Below, piece by piece: positions 46,754-58,088 of a stretch of 64,000 nucleotides of DNA. The notes below the pieces were generated by a model. That model was not told the origin of the DNA and did no database searches. It saw only the letters and a program-made list of their open reading frames with translations. Location: NCBI GenBank assembly GCA_034509735.1, contig JACGWO010000008.1, positions 16,937,864 to 17,001,863 on the forward strand, read 5' to 3'. The first letter of the stretch is position 1; each line of letters starts with the position of its first letter. The position numbers and the translations under genes are program-made. The DNA comes from Sesamum alatum (lineage: Eukaryota > Streptophyta > Magnoliopsida > Lamiales > Pedaliaceae).

Positions 46754-49417
46754 TTATGGTGATGTGGATAGGCTTAGGAGGACAAAGCCAAGACCCACCC
46801 GTGAATCTTGGACTGCATGCCCCTTTTCCTTTAACATCACTTGGGTGGCGTTGAGTCCATGGGGCTTCTTGCCGGTGGCTTCGGGAGGAAGCTTTCCAAG
46901 GGCTAATCTTTCTTGTGGATTATACCCGGGTTTAACAAGCAATTTGAAGGCCTTAGGATCATACCCTCCTCCATCTATAGCCAACGCTTCATGTCCCTCT
47001 TCTTCTTTTTGGGTTGAGGACACAAATCCTTCGAGTGGCGGTTTCGATGGTTGCTTCACGTTGACTTGAGTCAATGGTAAAGTCAGACTCTTTGAAAATC
47101 TAGCCTTGATAGCGGGCTGCTCGTTTCTCCTCATGCTTCGATCGTCATGTAACTTTGGTTTTTCTGAGGGCGAAATCTCTTTTCCTCTTTTGGCAGTTTC
47201 AACGTAGTACTTGGCGTCGACTAAGTGCGACTCAGCTTCGGTAAAAGGCTTGGTATCACCGAGTACCCTTTTCATTACACCATTGCGGCAGTATTTGAAG
47301 CATTGATGCCACGTTGAGGGGACCATAGAATTTTCATGCAACCAAGGGCGGCCGAGAAGCATGTTGTAAGAAGTCTTAGCGTCTATAACATGGAATAGTG
47401 CAGTTGACGCCATATCGTCCATTAACAATTCCATCCTTATAATGCCGACAGCCCTTTGTCCTCCTTGATTGAAGCCTTGAATCATGAGGCGGCTATTCGC
47501 GAGTTCGTCCATCGTGATCCCCAAGTCTCTCAAGGTTCGTAGGGGTAAGATATTAACTGTAGAGCCTCCATCGATCAATATTCTATTCACCTTTTGTTCA
47601 CGTGCATATCCAGCGACGAATAAGGGGCTGCTATGCGGTTTTGACCCAAGAAGCAAATCTTCGTCGATGAAGGTAATGGTGGACATGCATTCATCACTAT
47701 CAGAGGAATCTTCTTTTTCAGATAGTGCGTCCTCTTTGATCGCAGTAGCATTCTCGTGTGTGGTATTGTAAGAGGCTTCACTATCGAAAGACCCACACTT
47801 GACCGAGGTCGTGTTTGATGTTGCAGTATCTTCTTCAAGAGAGATCTTGCCTTGGCGAGCTAATTGCATAACCTTGTCTTTGAACACAAAGCAATCTTGT
47901 ATTGAATGCCCAACTAAATGATGGTACTTGCAAGACTTTGGGTCATCTGTCCGTTCGGCTTCTTCAGGTTGTTTTGCTTCGGGTAGTTCGATGAGGCTAG
48001 CCTCCAAAAAGTCATCAAATATGCCGGGGACATCGGAATCAAGGAAAGGATATTGCTTTGCTTGCGTTTCTTTCAAAGTTAGCTTTCTTTGTGGTCTCTC
48101 GTAGGGAGCATTTTGCTTCAGGGTAATGTTGTCTTTTGTTGCGCTCCTAAACTTGAGTGGCGCTACATTCACTGCCATCGATTCCTTGCTTGGAGGTTTT
48201 GAAAAAGGTTTGCCCCCTTTCTTGATTTCTTGCCTTTCCTTGGTTCTACGGGGCTCTTGGATAGGTGGCCCTTCTACTCCACTCGCCGCCATACTCAACT
48301 CCATATCATGTGCTCGAGTGGCTAAATCTTCAAATGATCTAGGTAGAATTCCTTGAAGGATATAACAAAGACCCCAATGCATCCCTTGAATGCACATCTC
48401 AATGGCGGAAGCCTCAGATAATCGATCTTTGCAGTTGAGGCTCAGATTCCTCCATCTATTGATATAATCGATAATTGACTCGTCTTTCCACTGGCGAGAA
48501 TTTGTAAGCTCAATCATGCTGACAGTGCGCCGGGTGCTATAGAAGCAATTCAGGAATTCTTGCTCTAGTTGGTCCCATCCATCAATTGAACCGGCTTCCA
48601 AATCAGTATACCAATTAAATGCGTTGCCTTTCAGTGATCGGACGAACTGTTTGACTAGATGATCGTCGTATGTTCCAGCATTGTTGCACGTTTCGATGAA
48701 GTGGGCGACGTGCTTCTTAGGGTTGCCTTTGCCATCAAATTGTTGGAACTTCGGTGGTTGGTAGCCCATTGGTATCTTCAAACTGTCAATTCTTGGAGTG
48801 TAGGGCTTGGTGTAGGTAAAGGATGACCTTGAGCTTCCCTCAATCTTGCTCTTGATGGTCCCTTCAATGAATTTTTTCAGTTGGCCTACAGGAATTAATC
48901 CATCGGATGAGACTTGAAGCTCTTTTGCAGGTTTATCCTTCCCGGCGCAATTCTCTTTGGTGGATATTTCCACTTCATCATGAGCCTCGACTTGTTTTCC
49001 CCAGATTTGGCTTGTGTCAACGTTGTCTGGCTTATTGATCAACCTAGCAATTTGGGCATCTTGCTCTTGGACATACTTGGCGAATCCTTCGATAGCTCTT
49101 GTCAGACTTGCAATCTGCTCTTCTAAGGTTGTGGCATTCGTCACCATGATCGGGGCTACATTCATTGTGAAGGAGTAGCTAGACACGTAGCGAGGAGAGG
49201 ATGGAGGGGGTTTATCTTCATCATCTTCACTTGCATGGCTAGGCACGACTATATCCTTCTGAGCAGACTCAATTGGAGGGGTTATTTGGGAAGATTCCTT
49301 AAGTTTCTTAGATATACTCCTCGTAGTAACACCGAGACTCTTGGTACTTGAACTTGAAGACTTCGTTGTGGCGAGTTTGGAATTCACCATCTTCATGACT
49401 TTTCCTTGAGTGTCCAT
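46754..49417 (-). CDS. gypsy gag-protease, 887 codons, intact frame
   Basis: Starts 70 bases inside the 5' LTR, just after the primer binding site. Residues about 1-80 are serine/lysine-rich and low complexity. The gag capsid-like domain (PF03732-type) lies around 220-390 (KFQQFDGKGNPKKHVAHFIE, FNWYTDL, WRNLSLNCKDRLSE). A CCHC-like knuckle is at about 495-510 (CKYHHLVGHSIQDC). The aspartic protease is near 605-720 (RILIDGGSTVNILP, with DGG in place of the usual D-S/T-G, and NMLLGRPWLH). The end carries a glycine-containing G-patch-like stretch (VGLGF). The frame is undamaged although pol is broken, so it may have been made until recently. Confidence 0.9.
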   Translation of the reverse strand: MDTQGKVMKMVNSKLATTKSSSSSTKSLGVTTRSISKKLKESSQITPPIESAQKDIVVPSHASEDDEDKPPPSSPRYVSSYSFTMNVAPIMVTNATTLEEQIASLTRAIEGFAKYVQEQDAQIARLINKPDNVDTSQIWGKQVEAHDEVEISTKENCAGKDKPAKELQVSSDGLIPVGQLKKFIEGTIKSKIEGSSRSSFTYTKPYTPRIDSLKIPMGYQPPKFQQFDGKGNPKKHVAHFIETCNNAGTYDDHLVKQFVRSLKGNAFNWYTDLEAGSIDGWDQLEQEFLNCFYSTRRTVSMIELTNSRQWKDESIIDYINRWRNLSLNCKDRLSEASAIEMCIQGMHWGLCYILQGILPRSFEDLATRAHDMELSMAASGVEGPPIQEPRRTKERQEIKKGGKPFSKPPSKESMAVNVAPLKFRSATKDNITLKQNAPYERPQRKLTLKETQAKQYPFLDSDVPGIFDDFLEASLIELPEAKQPEEAERTDDPKSCKYHHLVGHSIQDCFVFKDKVMQLARQGKISLEEDTATSNTTSVKCGSFDSEASYNTTHENATAIKEDALSEKEDSSDSDECMSTITFIDEDLLLGSKPHSSPLFVAGYAREQKVNRILIDGGSTVNILPLRTLRDLGITMDELANSRLMIQGFNQGGQRAVGIIRMELLMDDMASTALFHVIDAKTSYNMLLGRPWLHENSMVPSTWHQCFKYCRNGVMKRVLGDTKPFTEAESHLVDAKYYVETAKRGKEISPSEKPKLHDDRSMRRNEQPAIKARFSKSLTLPLTQVNVKQPSKPPLEGFVSSTQKEEEGHEALAIDGGGYDPKAFKLLVKPGYNPQERLALGKLPPEATGKKPHGLNATQVMLKEKGHAVQDSRVGLGFVLLSLSTSP

Positions 49418-49463
49418 TGAAATACTTCAAACTTTGTTGAAGGGAAGAGATGAGAGGTATAGC

Positions 49464-49482
49464 GGTCCCACCGGGCGTGCCA
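49464..49482 (-). other. primer binding site of the gypsy element
   Basis: On the minus strand, five bases inside the 5' LTR, TGGCACGCCCGGTGGGACC begins with the TGG that pairs with a tRNA 3' CCA. Which tRNA is used was not determined. Confidence 0.7.
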
Positions 49483-49487
49483 AAATT

Positions 49488-50409
49488 TGTAAACAAATTT
49501 TCGTGTTCCTGAATATAACGAAACAAGAAAATATTACAAATGAATTTCTTGAATTTGATTTGAGTATTTGTGGGTGCGAAATCTCTACTTGAAACCTCTT
49601 ATTCTTCTCTTCAAGAACGTGATCTTTGACTTTGGCAACTTTGGAGGTGAAACTGTGACGTTTGATCTCCTTTGATGTTGACTTTGACTTTGCATACCGT
49701 TAATCCGGGGGTCGTTGACTTGTTCCCGGATCAATGCTATAAACTTGATGATTCGTGACTTGAATTTGGGATGTTCTTGGTGGATTTGAGACTTTGATCT
49801 TCCGCCAAGGTGGACTTCAGTCTTGATAACGTTAATTCGCTGGTCTTCGGACTTCTTGTCGAATCAAACGCTGACTTTGGACGATTTCCGTGACGAACGC
49901 CTTGAATCTTGCCTAGAACGCCGTGGATCTTTCTTGATTTGTGAGAAGATTTCGAGACTTGTTGAATGCTCTCTTGCTTGCTTGAGTGTGTTTTGAATGA
50001 GTTCCCATGACCCCTTTATATAGCTGTCAAAGAGGTAGAGTTGTGGTGAACTTGAACACTTATTTTGTATTATCCCTTTATTTTAATTTAAAGATATAAA
50101 TACATTAAATATTTGGGAAGACATGATTGGTCAATTTCAAAATTATCTCTTTAATTTTGTATTTTTTCAAAGAGATAATATAAGAAATATTTTTCTTGAT
50201 TTGGTGGCCGGAACACCACAATTTGACACGTGTCGACCGTTGATTTGATGACGAAATATATATCAAAATATCAATTAATTTAACTATTTATATTTAGAAT
50301 TAATTTAGTAAATTCCAAAATATAAATAGAAAAATAGAATATAATTGATAAATAATATATATTTTCCACTTGTCGTCATTTGATTGAGTGCAAAATTTAT
50401 TTGTCTACA
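49488..50409 (-). repeat. 5' LTR of the gypsy element
   Basis: 922 bp, matching 36779-37702; as 5' LTR on the minus strand it should hold the promoter, but no box was assigned with confidence. Confidence 0.95.
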
Positions 50410-50429
50410 GTTACAATTTTGTTAATAAT

Positions 50430-50479
50430 CTATCTATCTATTCTATATTCTCTATATCTATATAAAAGCATGAATAGGC
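50430..50479 (+). other. Helitron-like 5' motif
   Basis: TCTATATCTATATAAAAGCA followed by TGAATAGGCATTTTGG. It shares TATAAAAGCAYGAATAGGC with 16091-16110. It stands 20 bp right of the gypsy insertion. Consistent with a Helitron start reading rightward, which fits the RPA-like exons at 61.7-62.3 kb on the same strand, but no Rep/helicase gene or 3' hairpin was found. Confidence 0.35.
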
Positions 50480-52016
50480 ATTTTGGTTTCTTTCTTTTTT
50501 TGGTATTCCTAAATTATCCTTATTCTATTATTTTGTATAGGATTAATGATTAATTGATTAAATGTAATTCTACTTTTAATGATTAATGATTCTACAAAGA
50601 ATCAAAGAAACTGAAAGGTTTTCTGGATGGTGTCATGTCATCTTCTGCTATCATTCACTTCATTACTTCCGCCATTGTCATCTAACATTAAAAAATCTCT
50701 TTATTTCCAGACTTCCACACACTTGATTCAAACCTGAAAAACCATTGGCGAATTTGTTCGTTTCCACTGGTGTGGTTGTAAAGGCATCTGTCAGCGTCCC
50801 TTGAAGCTAACCTTAATGTCGAATCAGTTCTTTTCTGTTGGTGTGCATTGGAGAGTTTTCTGTCACCGTGAATCTGTTTGTTCCCTTCTGCAATTAAAGA
50901 GTTGTTGGCCGACGTGAGTTCTCATCTTTTTGTATCTTTCTCTAACTTATCTTGTCCTGCCAGTTTTCATGTTTTCACACCTTTTAGATAATCTATAGGA
51001 ATAAATTTTTGTCTTATAATCCTTTCCACCCTGGTGATATATTAGCAGACTGTTAAGGGACAAAGGCGCAAGCTGGAGAAAACTCAGAGCTTATTGGCTT
51101 AAAGAAGGTTTCTAACTTTTCCCTATGGTTTAGCTTAGCTATGTACCCTGCTTAAAATGATCCCAAATCATATATCTTTGATTTGAAGCCCAAATTCCAT
51201 CGTCACTGTGCAAATATTAACTCTATTTTAATTGGGATTGGTAGGATCAGTCACATCCTCATCTCAATTTCTTAAATTTTAAGACCACGTTTTAATGCTT
51301 TAGAGCCATTTTGTCCAAAGTTTCTATCTCCATGCTAACTCTTTATTTACTTGTAAGCTAATTTGTATATAGTTACTGAGATTCCTATACTTGTACTATT
51401 CAGCGTTGAACAAAAGAGATTGTGTTCCTATACTTGTACTATTCAGCGTTGAACAAAAGAGATTGTGTTCCGAGCCAAGTTTTAGATACTTTTTAGATGC
51501 TTTCCTTTTCTCCAAAATGCATGTACTTGTGCTAAAGTAGAACCATGCTTCCACTTCCTTTTATATTTTGCCTTGGCTAATGTCTTTGAATGTTTTACAT
51601 AATAATCTATGACAGCTCCTCCTTGTGCAAAAAGGTTCTCAAGTTGTCAGTCAGAGATGTAGGTGCTAGCAAGAAGGTATTGCATCTCGTCTTTTAGTTT
51701 CTGGGTTAAACCCATTATATAGGAAAATAATTGTTTGTGAGCAAAAGACAACATATTTAGAATCGTTAACTTTTAAATAGAAAGCAAATATCAAATAGAG
51801 TAGGCTATATTCTCATGCATAGAGAATATGCAGGAAAATTCAATAATGCTTCTTTGTACAACATGGTATTAACTAATATGTGAGAGAATTTTACATATAT
51901 ATATAATTATATATATAATTTCCGCTAACAATGAAATAAACAATTCAAAAATACTCCACAAATGGACACCTACTAATAAATAGTATGATAGTTGAATCCT
52001 CATACAATAACTCAAT
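50480..52016 (+). other. exon-like scraps, no assignable gene
   Basis: Gene-like composition with splice-like sites: a block near 50640-50915 ending in an ACGTGAGTTC donor; 51049-51108 between a TTAGCAG acceptor and a GTTTCT donor; 51617-51677 between GACAG and GGTATTG. None gives a recognisable protein. A perfect 2 x 43-bp tandem duplication lies at 51382-51467. The rightmost 200 bp is AT-rich. Confidence 0.3.
51382..51467. repeat. perfect 43-bp tandem duplication
   Basis: Two identical adjacent copies of a 43-base unit starting TTCCTATACTTGTACTATTC. Confidence 0.95.
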
Positions 52017-52284
52017 TGGCCTTTCACTCCTAACTATATATGAGAAAGACAAGAATAAAATTCTCTTCCAAAACTTCTAATCTTATATTTCAAAAATTAA
52101 TCTACAAATGAATTACATTGTGGTATGTACAGGCCACCAAAATATTGTTACAAACTAAAATATTAAATAAATATAATTACAAACATAATGGGGGATTACA
52201 AAAGGTTAGAGATATTATGGAAAAAATACCAAGGGGTGTATGCATTCATACATAATAATAATATGTACTTACAATATATTTACA
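52017..52284 (-). repeat. copia 3' LTR, outer end truncated
   Basis: Matches 57820-58088. It starts abruptly at TGGCCTTTCAC, whereas the other LTR extends to a TGTTATAAACTTAG palindromic end. Confidence 0.85.
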
Positions 52285-52409
52285 ATACTCCCCCTTGAAT
52301 GCACACATCTTATTTTATACATCATGCCTCGTTAAAAACCTTGCCTGGAAAAACCCAATGGGACAAAAACCAAGGCTAAGGAAAAGAGTACAGTTGTATA
52401 ATCTCCCCC

Positions 52410-53828
52410 TCAATTCGGGCAAATATCTTTCAGACGTCGCATGCCAATATTATTTACGAGCTGCTTGAATACTTTTGTTGGTAATGACTTCGTAAATAAA
52501 TCTGCTAAGTTCTGACTTGATGGAATCTGTTTAACATCAATTTTGCCTTCCACTTGAAGCTCATGAGTGGAGAAAAATTTTGGTGATATGTGCTTGGTTC
52601 TGTCACCTTTAATATGTCCTTCCTTGATTTGGGCGATACAAGCCGCATTATCTTCATATATTACTGTGGGACGTTTTTCAATTGATTTTAGTCCACATGA
52701 TTCATGAACATAATGTATCAGTGACCTAACCCATACACATTCACGCCCAGCCTCATATAGTGCAATTAACTCTGCATGATTTGACGAGGTGGCTACCAAA
52801 GTTTGTTTGGTTAAACGCCATGAAATAGTCGTTCTGCCATACATGAATAAATATCCAGATTGAGATATGGCTTTATGCGGATCAGATAAATATCCCCCAT
52901 CTGAATAACCAACTAAATTAGTTTCTTTGGCATCATTATGCTGTTCAAAATATAGTCCCATATCACTTGTTCCACGCAAGTAGCGTAGAATGTGTTTGAC
53001 ACCATTCCAGTGTCTCTTTGTTGGTGTTGAACTATATCTTGCTAGTAGATTAACTGAAAAAGCTATATCTGGTCGGGTCTTATTAGCAAGATACATCAAT
53101 GCACCGATTGCACTGAGATATGGTACTTCTGGACCCAAAATCTCATCATTATCTGCTCGAGGACGGAAAGGATCCTTTTTAATATCAAGTGATCGAACTA
53201 CCATAGGTGTACTTAACGGATGAGCAGTGTTCATATGAAAACACTTAAGGACCTTTTCTGTATAGTTTGATTGATGAATGAAAATTCCACCTTTAGTATG
53301 TTCGAACTGCAGGCCGAGACAATACTTTGTAGTACCCAAATATTTCATCTCAAACTCACTTTTTAAGTAATCAGCTGCATGTCGAATCTCTTCAGGAGAT
53401 CCAACGATATTCAAATCATCAACATACACAACTATGATTACAAATCCCGACTTTGTCCTCTGTATGAATAAACATGGACCTATTTGATTATTACAAAACC
53501 CTTTATTTATTAAATACTCACTAAGACGATTGTACCACATACGTCCTGATTGTTTAAGTCCATACAAGGACCTTTTTAATTTGATGGAGTACATATGAAG
53601 GGGTTTTGACTTCAATGCTTCAGGCATTTTCAATCCTTCTAGGATTCTCATGTATATATCTGTATCCAATGACCCATACAGATATGCAGTGACCACATCC
53701 ATGAGCTGCATTTGCAGTTGTTCAATTACTGCTAAACTGATTAGAAACCCAAGTGTGGTTGCATCCACTACAAGTGAATACGTTTCAGTATAATCAATTC
53801 CTGACTTTTGAGTAAAGCCTTCGGCCAC
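52410..53828 (-). pseudogene. copia reverse transcriptase and RNase H
   Basis: A 472-codon open frame. The reverse transcriptase starts EGFTQKSGIDYTETYSLV and has VVYVDDLNIVG (about residue 134) with the catalytic Asp pair intact. RNase H motifs follow: GYSDGGYLSDPHKAISQSGY, SSNHAELIALYEAGRE, YEDNAACIAQIKEG and a C-terminal LADLFTKSLP. The frame is separated from the upstream part by stops near 53850, which include NE repeats and a KWVFV block (53829-53996). The domain itself looks complete. Confidence 0.9.
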
Positions 53829-53996
53829 AAGTCTAGCTTTATACCGTACAACTTCATTTCATTCATTTCTTTTTCATACAAACACCCACTTATAGCCAAC
53901 TGGCTTGACACCTTTTGGTGTTGGAGTTATAGGGTCAAATACTTCTCGCTTATTTAGCGAGTCAAGCTCAACTTGCATTGCATCCTTCCAACTTTT

Positions 53997-54737
53997 CTAA
54001 TCATTTCGGTGTCTACATTCCTCCATAGTTTGAGGATTGTTATCATCTTTGTCCATAATTTCAACGGCTACAGAATAAGCAAAAATCTCATCGATTTCAA
54101 CTTCATTTCTATACCAACCGAAATTATTGTGAGCATAAATAATAGACATCTCGTAATTATCTTCGAGATTTTGCTCATTGCGTTCAAATTCTTTAGGTAA
54201 AATCACTTCAGGGATTTTATGCTTAGAGACATTACTAGCGGCCACATCAATATCATTATTAATTGAGACAACATGTTCTTTCCTCTTTCGAGGATTTACA
54301 TCTTTAGAGCCAAGTGGTCTACCACGCTTCCGGCGTATTTGTGACTCAGATGCCTTTGATTGATTTAGAGTCGCTTTAGGGACTTCTAAACGAGCTGGAA
54401 CATTTTCAGCTGGAATATGTGATTTTGTGACCCTTTTGGTATCTGTAAATGCATCTGGTAGCCTATTCGCAACACTTTGCATATGTATGATCCGTTGAAC
54501 TTCAAGTTCAGTGTCATTCGTCCTCGGATCCATAAAAGACATAGATGTTACACCTCATGCAATATCTTTCTTTATTATTCCCTTATCTTCTCCCCCTAAA
54601 GTTGGAAATACTGTCTCATCAAAATGACAATCTAAGTACCTAGCAGTAAATTGATCATCGGTCATTGGTTCAAGGTACTTAATAATTGATAGGGACTCAA
54701 ACCCAACATAAATTCCCAGTCTCCTTTGTGGCCCCAT
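53997..54737 (-). pseudogene. copia integrase-reverse transcriptase linker
   Basis: Two frames (54555-54737 and 53997-54542) carry GPQRRLGIYVGFESLSIIKY, the GIYVGY-type integrase C-terminal motif of copia, then a variable acidic linker with KRGRPLGSKD, an AT-hook-like stretch common in this polyprotein region. Confidence 0.75.
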
Positions 54738-54746
54738 TTTAGTTCG

Positions 54747-56099
54747 TTAAGGAGGAGGTATCAGGACATACACCGCGCAGCCAAATACTTTTAAATGAGA
54801 AATATTTGGTTCTCTTCCGGAGACCAATTGTAATGGGGAAAATTTGTGGTAAGCGGTGGGTCTAAGTCGAATTAAACTCGCTGCATGCAAAATTGCATGA
54901 CCCCATGCCGATGAAGGCAATTTCGACCGCATCAGCAATGGTCTAGCTATTAGCTGTAACCGCTTAATTAACGACTCAGCCAGACCGTTTTGAGTATGTA
55001 CATGAGCAACTGGATGCTCCACAGTTATCCTAATGGATTGACAATAATCATTGAAGGACTTAGAAGTAAATTCTCCAGCATTATCTAACCTGATTCTTTT
55101 AATAGGATGATCAGGAAAATGAGCTCTCAATTTAATAATTTGAGCTAGAAGTCTTGCAAATGCAACATTTCGTGTTGATAGTAAGCTTACATGTGACCAA
55201 CGCGTTGATGCATCAATTAACACCATAAAGTACTTAAATGGTTCACATGACGGTGTTATTGGTCCACATATGTCTCCTTGAATTCGTTCAAGAAACATGG
55301 GGGATTCTAAATTCACTTTTGTTGTAGACGGCTTTGTAATTAATTTTCCAAGAGAACAAGCCGTACATGTAAAATCACTTGTAGTAAGGAACTTCAGGTC
55401 CTTTAGTGGGTGTCCATGTGAATTTTCAATGATCCTATACATCATTATTTTACCTGGATGACCAAGTCTATCATGCCACAAAGTAAAAATACTTTGATCG
55501 ACTAACTTCGAGTTAGTGATACTATGTGTTTCAATGGAGCTTATCACTGTGCCATATAAACCAGGTGTATATGTTCTTATTCTTTCTAAGACTTGCTTCT
55601 GGCCAGTCTTATATGATGTAAGGCATAAATATTCGATGCCATCTTTATTCATGGTTTCAATATGAAAATCATTTTGTCGAATATCCTTGAAACTCAATAG
55701 GTTTCTTTGTGATTTACTAGAATATAAGGCATCATTTATATGCAATTTTGTTCCTTCAGGTAACAAGATAGTGGCTCTTCCGGAGCCTTCAATAAGATTA
55801 CTAACACCTGAAATAGTACTCACGCTGGTTTTTGTCATTAACAAGTTTGAGAAAAATTTCTCGTTTCTTAGAATTGTATGCGTAGTGGCACTATCAACAA
55901 GACAATGCTCCTTGTCATTGAGATTTGCAATGGCTTGATCCATTCTATATAAATCAAATAAACATAGAATAAGTAAAGCAAATACTTCATTCATAAAACG
56001 TAAAAGCATTACAATGATAAAAGAAATACCAAAACATACTAAAATAAACATTACTAAATAACAAGAAACTATGTCAATAACACATGCATATCTAATCAA
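54747..56099 (-). pseudogene. copia protease and integrase
   Basis: 450-codon frame. The first ~50 residues are a hydrophobic read-through that is not part of the protein. The protease then reads LVDSATTHTILRN (DSA where DSG is usual, a common variant in this type). GAG_pre-integrase has LWHDRLGHPGK and CTACSLGK. The integrase core shows GDICGPI (Asp), RLDNAGEF (Asp) and HTQNGLAESLIKR (Glu), so all three catalytic residues are present. It ends in VFGCAVYVLIPPP just before a stop near 54747. Confidence 0.88.
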
Positions 56100-57170
56100 T
56101 AATCATGTTGAAATCCTCAGGAATGTCTCCAAACTTTAGAGGAAGCTCAGGGAGATCTTTGTCATCATTTTCAATGGACTGAAAAAAATCAGATGCATCT
56201 ATGTGGGTATTGTCTGAGATTCCTGCCTCAGCTAAATTAGTCTCAACTTCTTTACCCTTCGCTTTCAGAGAAGCCTGGTACAATTTAACTAGGTGTTGTG
56301 CTGTACGACATGTACGAGACCAATGTCCAGACATTCCACATCTATGGCAAATATCTCCATTTATAGGTTTCTCTAGTTGATTCATTGCCTTGTTCCCATT
56401 GTTTTTCTGAATGTTGGAATTAATCCATGTATTACCACGACTACGACCATTACCACGGCCACGACCGCCACGACCACGACCACGTCCATTATAATGGCTG
56501 CGTGGTGAGCCGTGGTGTCGACCACGCCCCTTTCTCGAAGAAGTAGCATTTGCTTCAGGAAATGCAGCTGAATTTTCTGGGAGTGGTTTAGAACCAGTGG
56601 GTCGTGTCTGATGATTATTCAACAAAAGTTGATTATTTTCCTCTACAACAAGTAGGCATGAGATTAACTCTGAGTAGGTTGTAAACCCACGTTCCCTGTA
56701 CTGCTGCTGGAGTACAAGGTTAGATGCATGAAAAAGTAGAAAATATTTTTTCTAACATTTGTTCATCTGACACATCTTCTCCACATAATCGAAGTTTTGA
56801 TACAATTCGAAACATCTCAGAATTGTATTCAGCGACTGTTTTGAAATCTTGCAATCTCAATTGTATCCACTCATATCTTGCACGTGGTAGTATTACAGTC
56901 TTTTGATGGTCAAATCGATCCTTTAAACTCTTCCAGAGTTCAAAAGGGCTTTTAACTGTCAGATATTGAGACTTCAGGCTCTCGTGGAGATGATTGACGA
57001 AGCAAAATCATTGCTTTAGCACAGTCTTGTTCAGAAGCATTAGTATTTTCTGTTATTGTTTCTCCCAAGTTATTACTCGCCAAATGCAATTCGGCGTCAA
57101 GGACCCATGATAGATAGTTTATTCCAGAAACGTCAAGAGCAATGAAATCCAATTTCGTGAGATTGGCCAT
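56092..57170 (-). pseudogene. copia gag, frameshifted
   Basis: Starts MANLTKLDFIALDVSGINYL at 57170 and is broken near 56960. A UBN2-type gag domain continues in other frames (about 56940-56640, with YNSEMFRIVSKLRLCG). It ends in an RG-rich stretch and a CCHC zinc knuckle CHRCGMSGHWSRTC (56092-56625). It would build the particle and bind the RNA. Confidence 0.85.
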
Positions 57171-57788
57171 TTAACTACAATAAGTTAATATGCACTTTAG
57201 CAAAATATTCAACATATACATATAAGTGGAATCAAATGTATTATACATAAATATGAACTAAAAGTGACATAAAAGTTATTAACTATATTAAAAATTAAGT
57301 TTGATTTAAATATCAAAGAATTGAATACTTTTAAATAAATAAATGAAGAAGCTTCGGACTTCTCAAATCAAGCCATTATCTCAAATCACTTTAGGTGAAA
57401 AATCAATAGTTATATTTTAATCATCGCTTCGGGGATGATAGTACAAATAATTGGTATCGAATATTTCACCTACTGCTAGAGGCAATTTACTCATTACTCA
57501 CTTCGGGAAGCAATGAATTTTATAATATGCATCCACTTCAGGGGATAAAATTAAGTATTATATACCTACTTTTTGGAGGCAATATCAATTATGATAAATC
57601 CATTATTTTATACGTCCATTTCAGGGGACAATAAAATGTATAGAATATGATTATTCGGATCTCATTATTGAATATACAAGAATAAAAATAACTGTGATAT
57701 TGTAGAAGTAAACATATAAGGAATAAGAATTATATGTATAGAAAATTGACATTTTACCTTGATCGAGCGTAACGTCGTGCTGATAACG
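57171..57788 (-). other. copia leader between primer binding site and gag
   Basis: AT-rich. It contains a series of AATTTTATAAT-like and CTTCGGGG/TTTCAGGGGA short repeats at about 57350-57650, spaced 50-70 bp. No coding sequence was seen. Confidence 0.6.
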
Positions 57789-58088
57789 TGTTATAAACTT
57801 AGAAAAATTCTAAGTTTATTGGCCTTTCACTCCTAACTATATATGAAAAAGACAAGAATAAAATTCTCTTTCAAAACTTCTAATCTTATATTTCCAAAAA
57901 TTCATCTACAAATGAATTACATGGTGGCATTTATAGGCCACCAAAATATTGTTACAAACTAAAATATTAAATAAATATAATTACAAACATAATGGGGGAT
58001 TACAAAAGGTTAGAGATATTATGGGAAAAATACCAAGATGTGTGTGCATTCATACATAATAATAATATGTACTTACAATATATTTACA
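57789..58088 (-). repeat. copia 5' LTR (300 bp)
   Basis: TGTTATAAAC...TATTTACA on the plus strand. The inner end includes an AT-rich palindrome (57791-57819) and is followed immediately by the primer binding site. Confidence 0.85.

Larger units (their letters stand above)
36779..50409 (-). mobile_element. full-length 13.6-kb Ty3/gypsy (Tat-like) retrotransposon
   Basis: Two direct LTRs (36779-37702 and 49488-50409) share TGTAAACAAATTTTCG starts and GTCTACA ends. Outer flanks are CTTAC and GTTAC (4 of 5 alike), consistent with a worn 5-bp duplication. The order on the minus strand is 5' LTR, primer binding site, gag-protease, reverse transcriptase, two RNase H domains, integrase, a long 3' region with an antisense gene, polypurine tract, 3' LTR. 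Two RNase H copies and an antisense extra frame after integrase are marks of the Tat lineage. The LTRs differ by a few percent by eye. Pol is frameshifted, so it is not autonomous. Confidence 0.93.
52017..58088 (-). mobile_element. nearly complete Ty1/copia retrotransposon (6.1 kb)
   Basis: Direct LTRs lie at 52017-52284 and 57789-58088. Gag, protease, integrase, reverse transcriptase and RNase H follow in copia order on the minus strand. The polypurine tract AAGGGGGAGTAT abuts the left LTR, and CGTTATCAGCACGACG abuts the right LTR as primer binding site. The left LTR lacks the outer 31 bases present in the right one, so the target duplication cannot be read. Frameshifts in gag and pol make it defective. 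LTRs differ at roughly ten sites by eye. Confidence 0.92.

Noticed and set aside
46734..47069. Plus-strand frames opposite gypsy gag-protease
   Set aside because: Antisense shadows without motifs; unlike the true antisense gene at 39735-42585 they carry no domain.
36774..50414. Perfect 5-bp duplication for the large gypsy element
   Set aside because: CTTAC and GTTAC differ at one base, so it is only consistent with, not proof of, a duplication.
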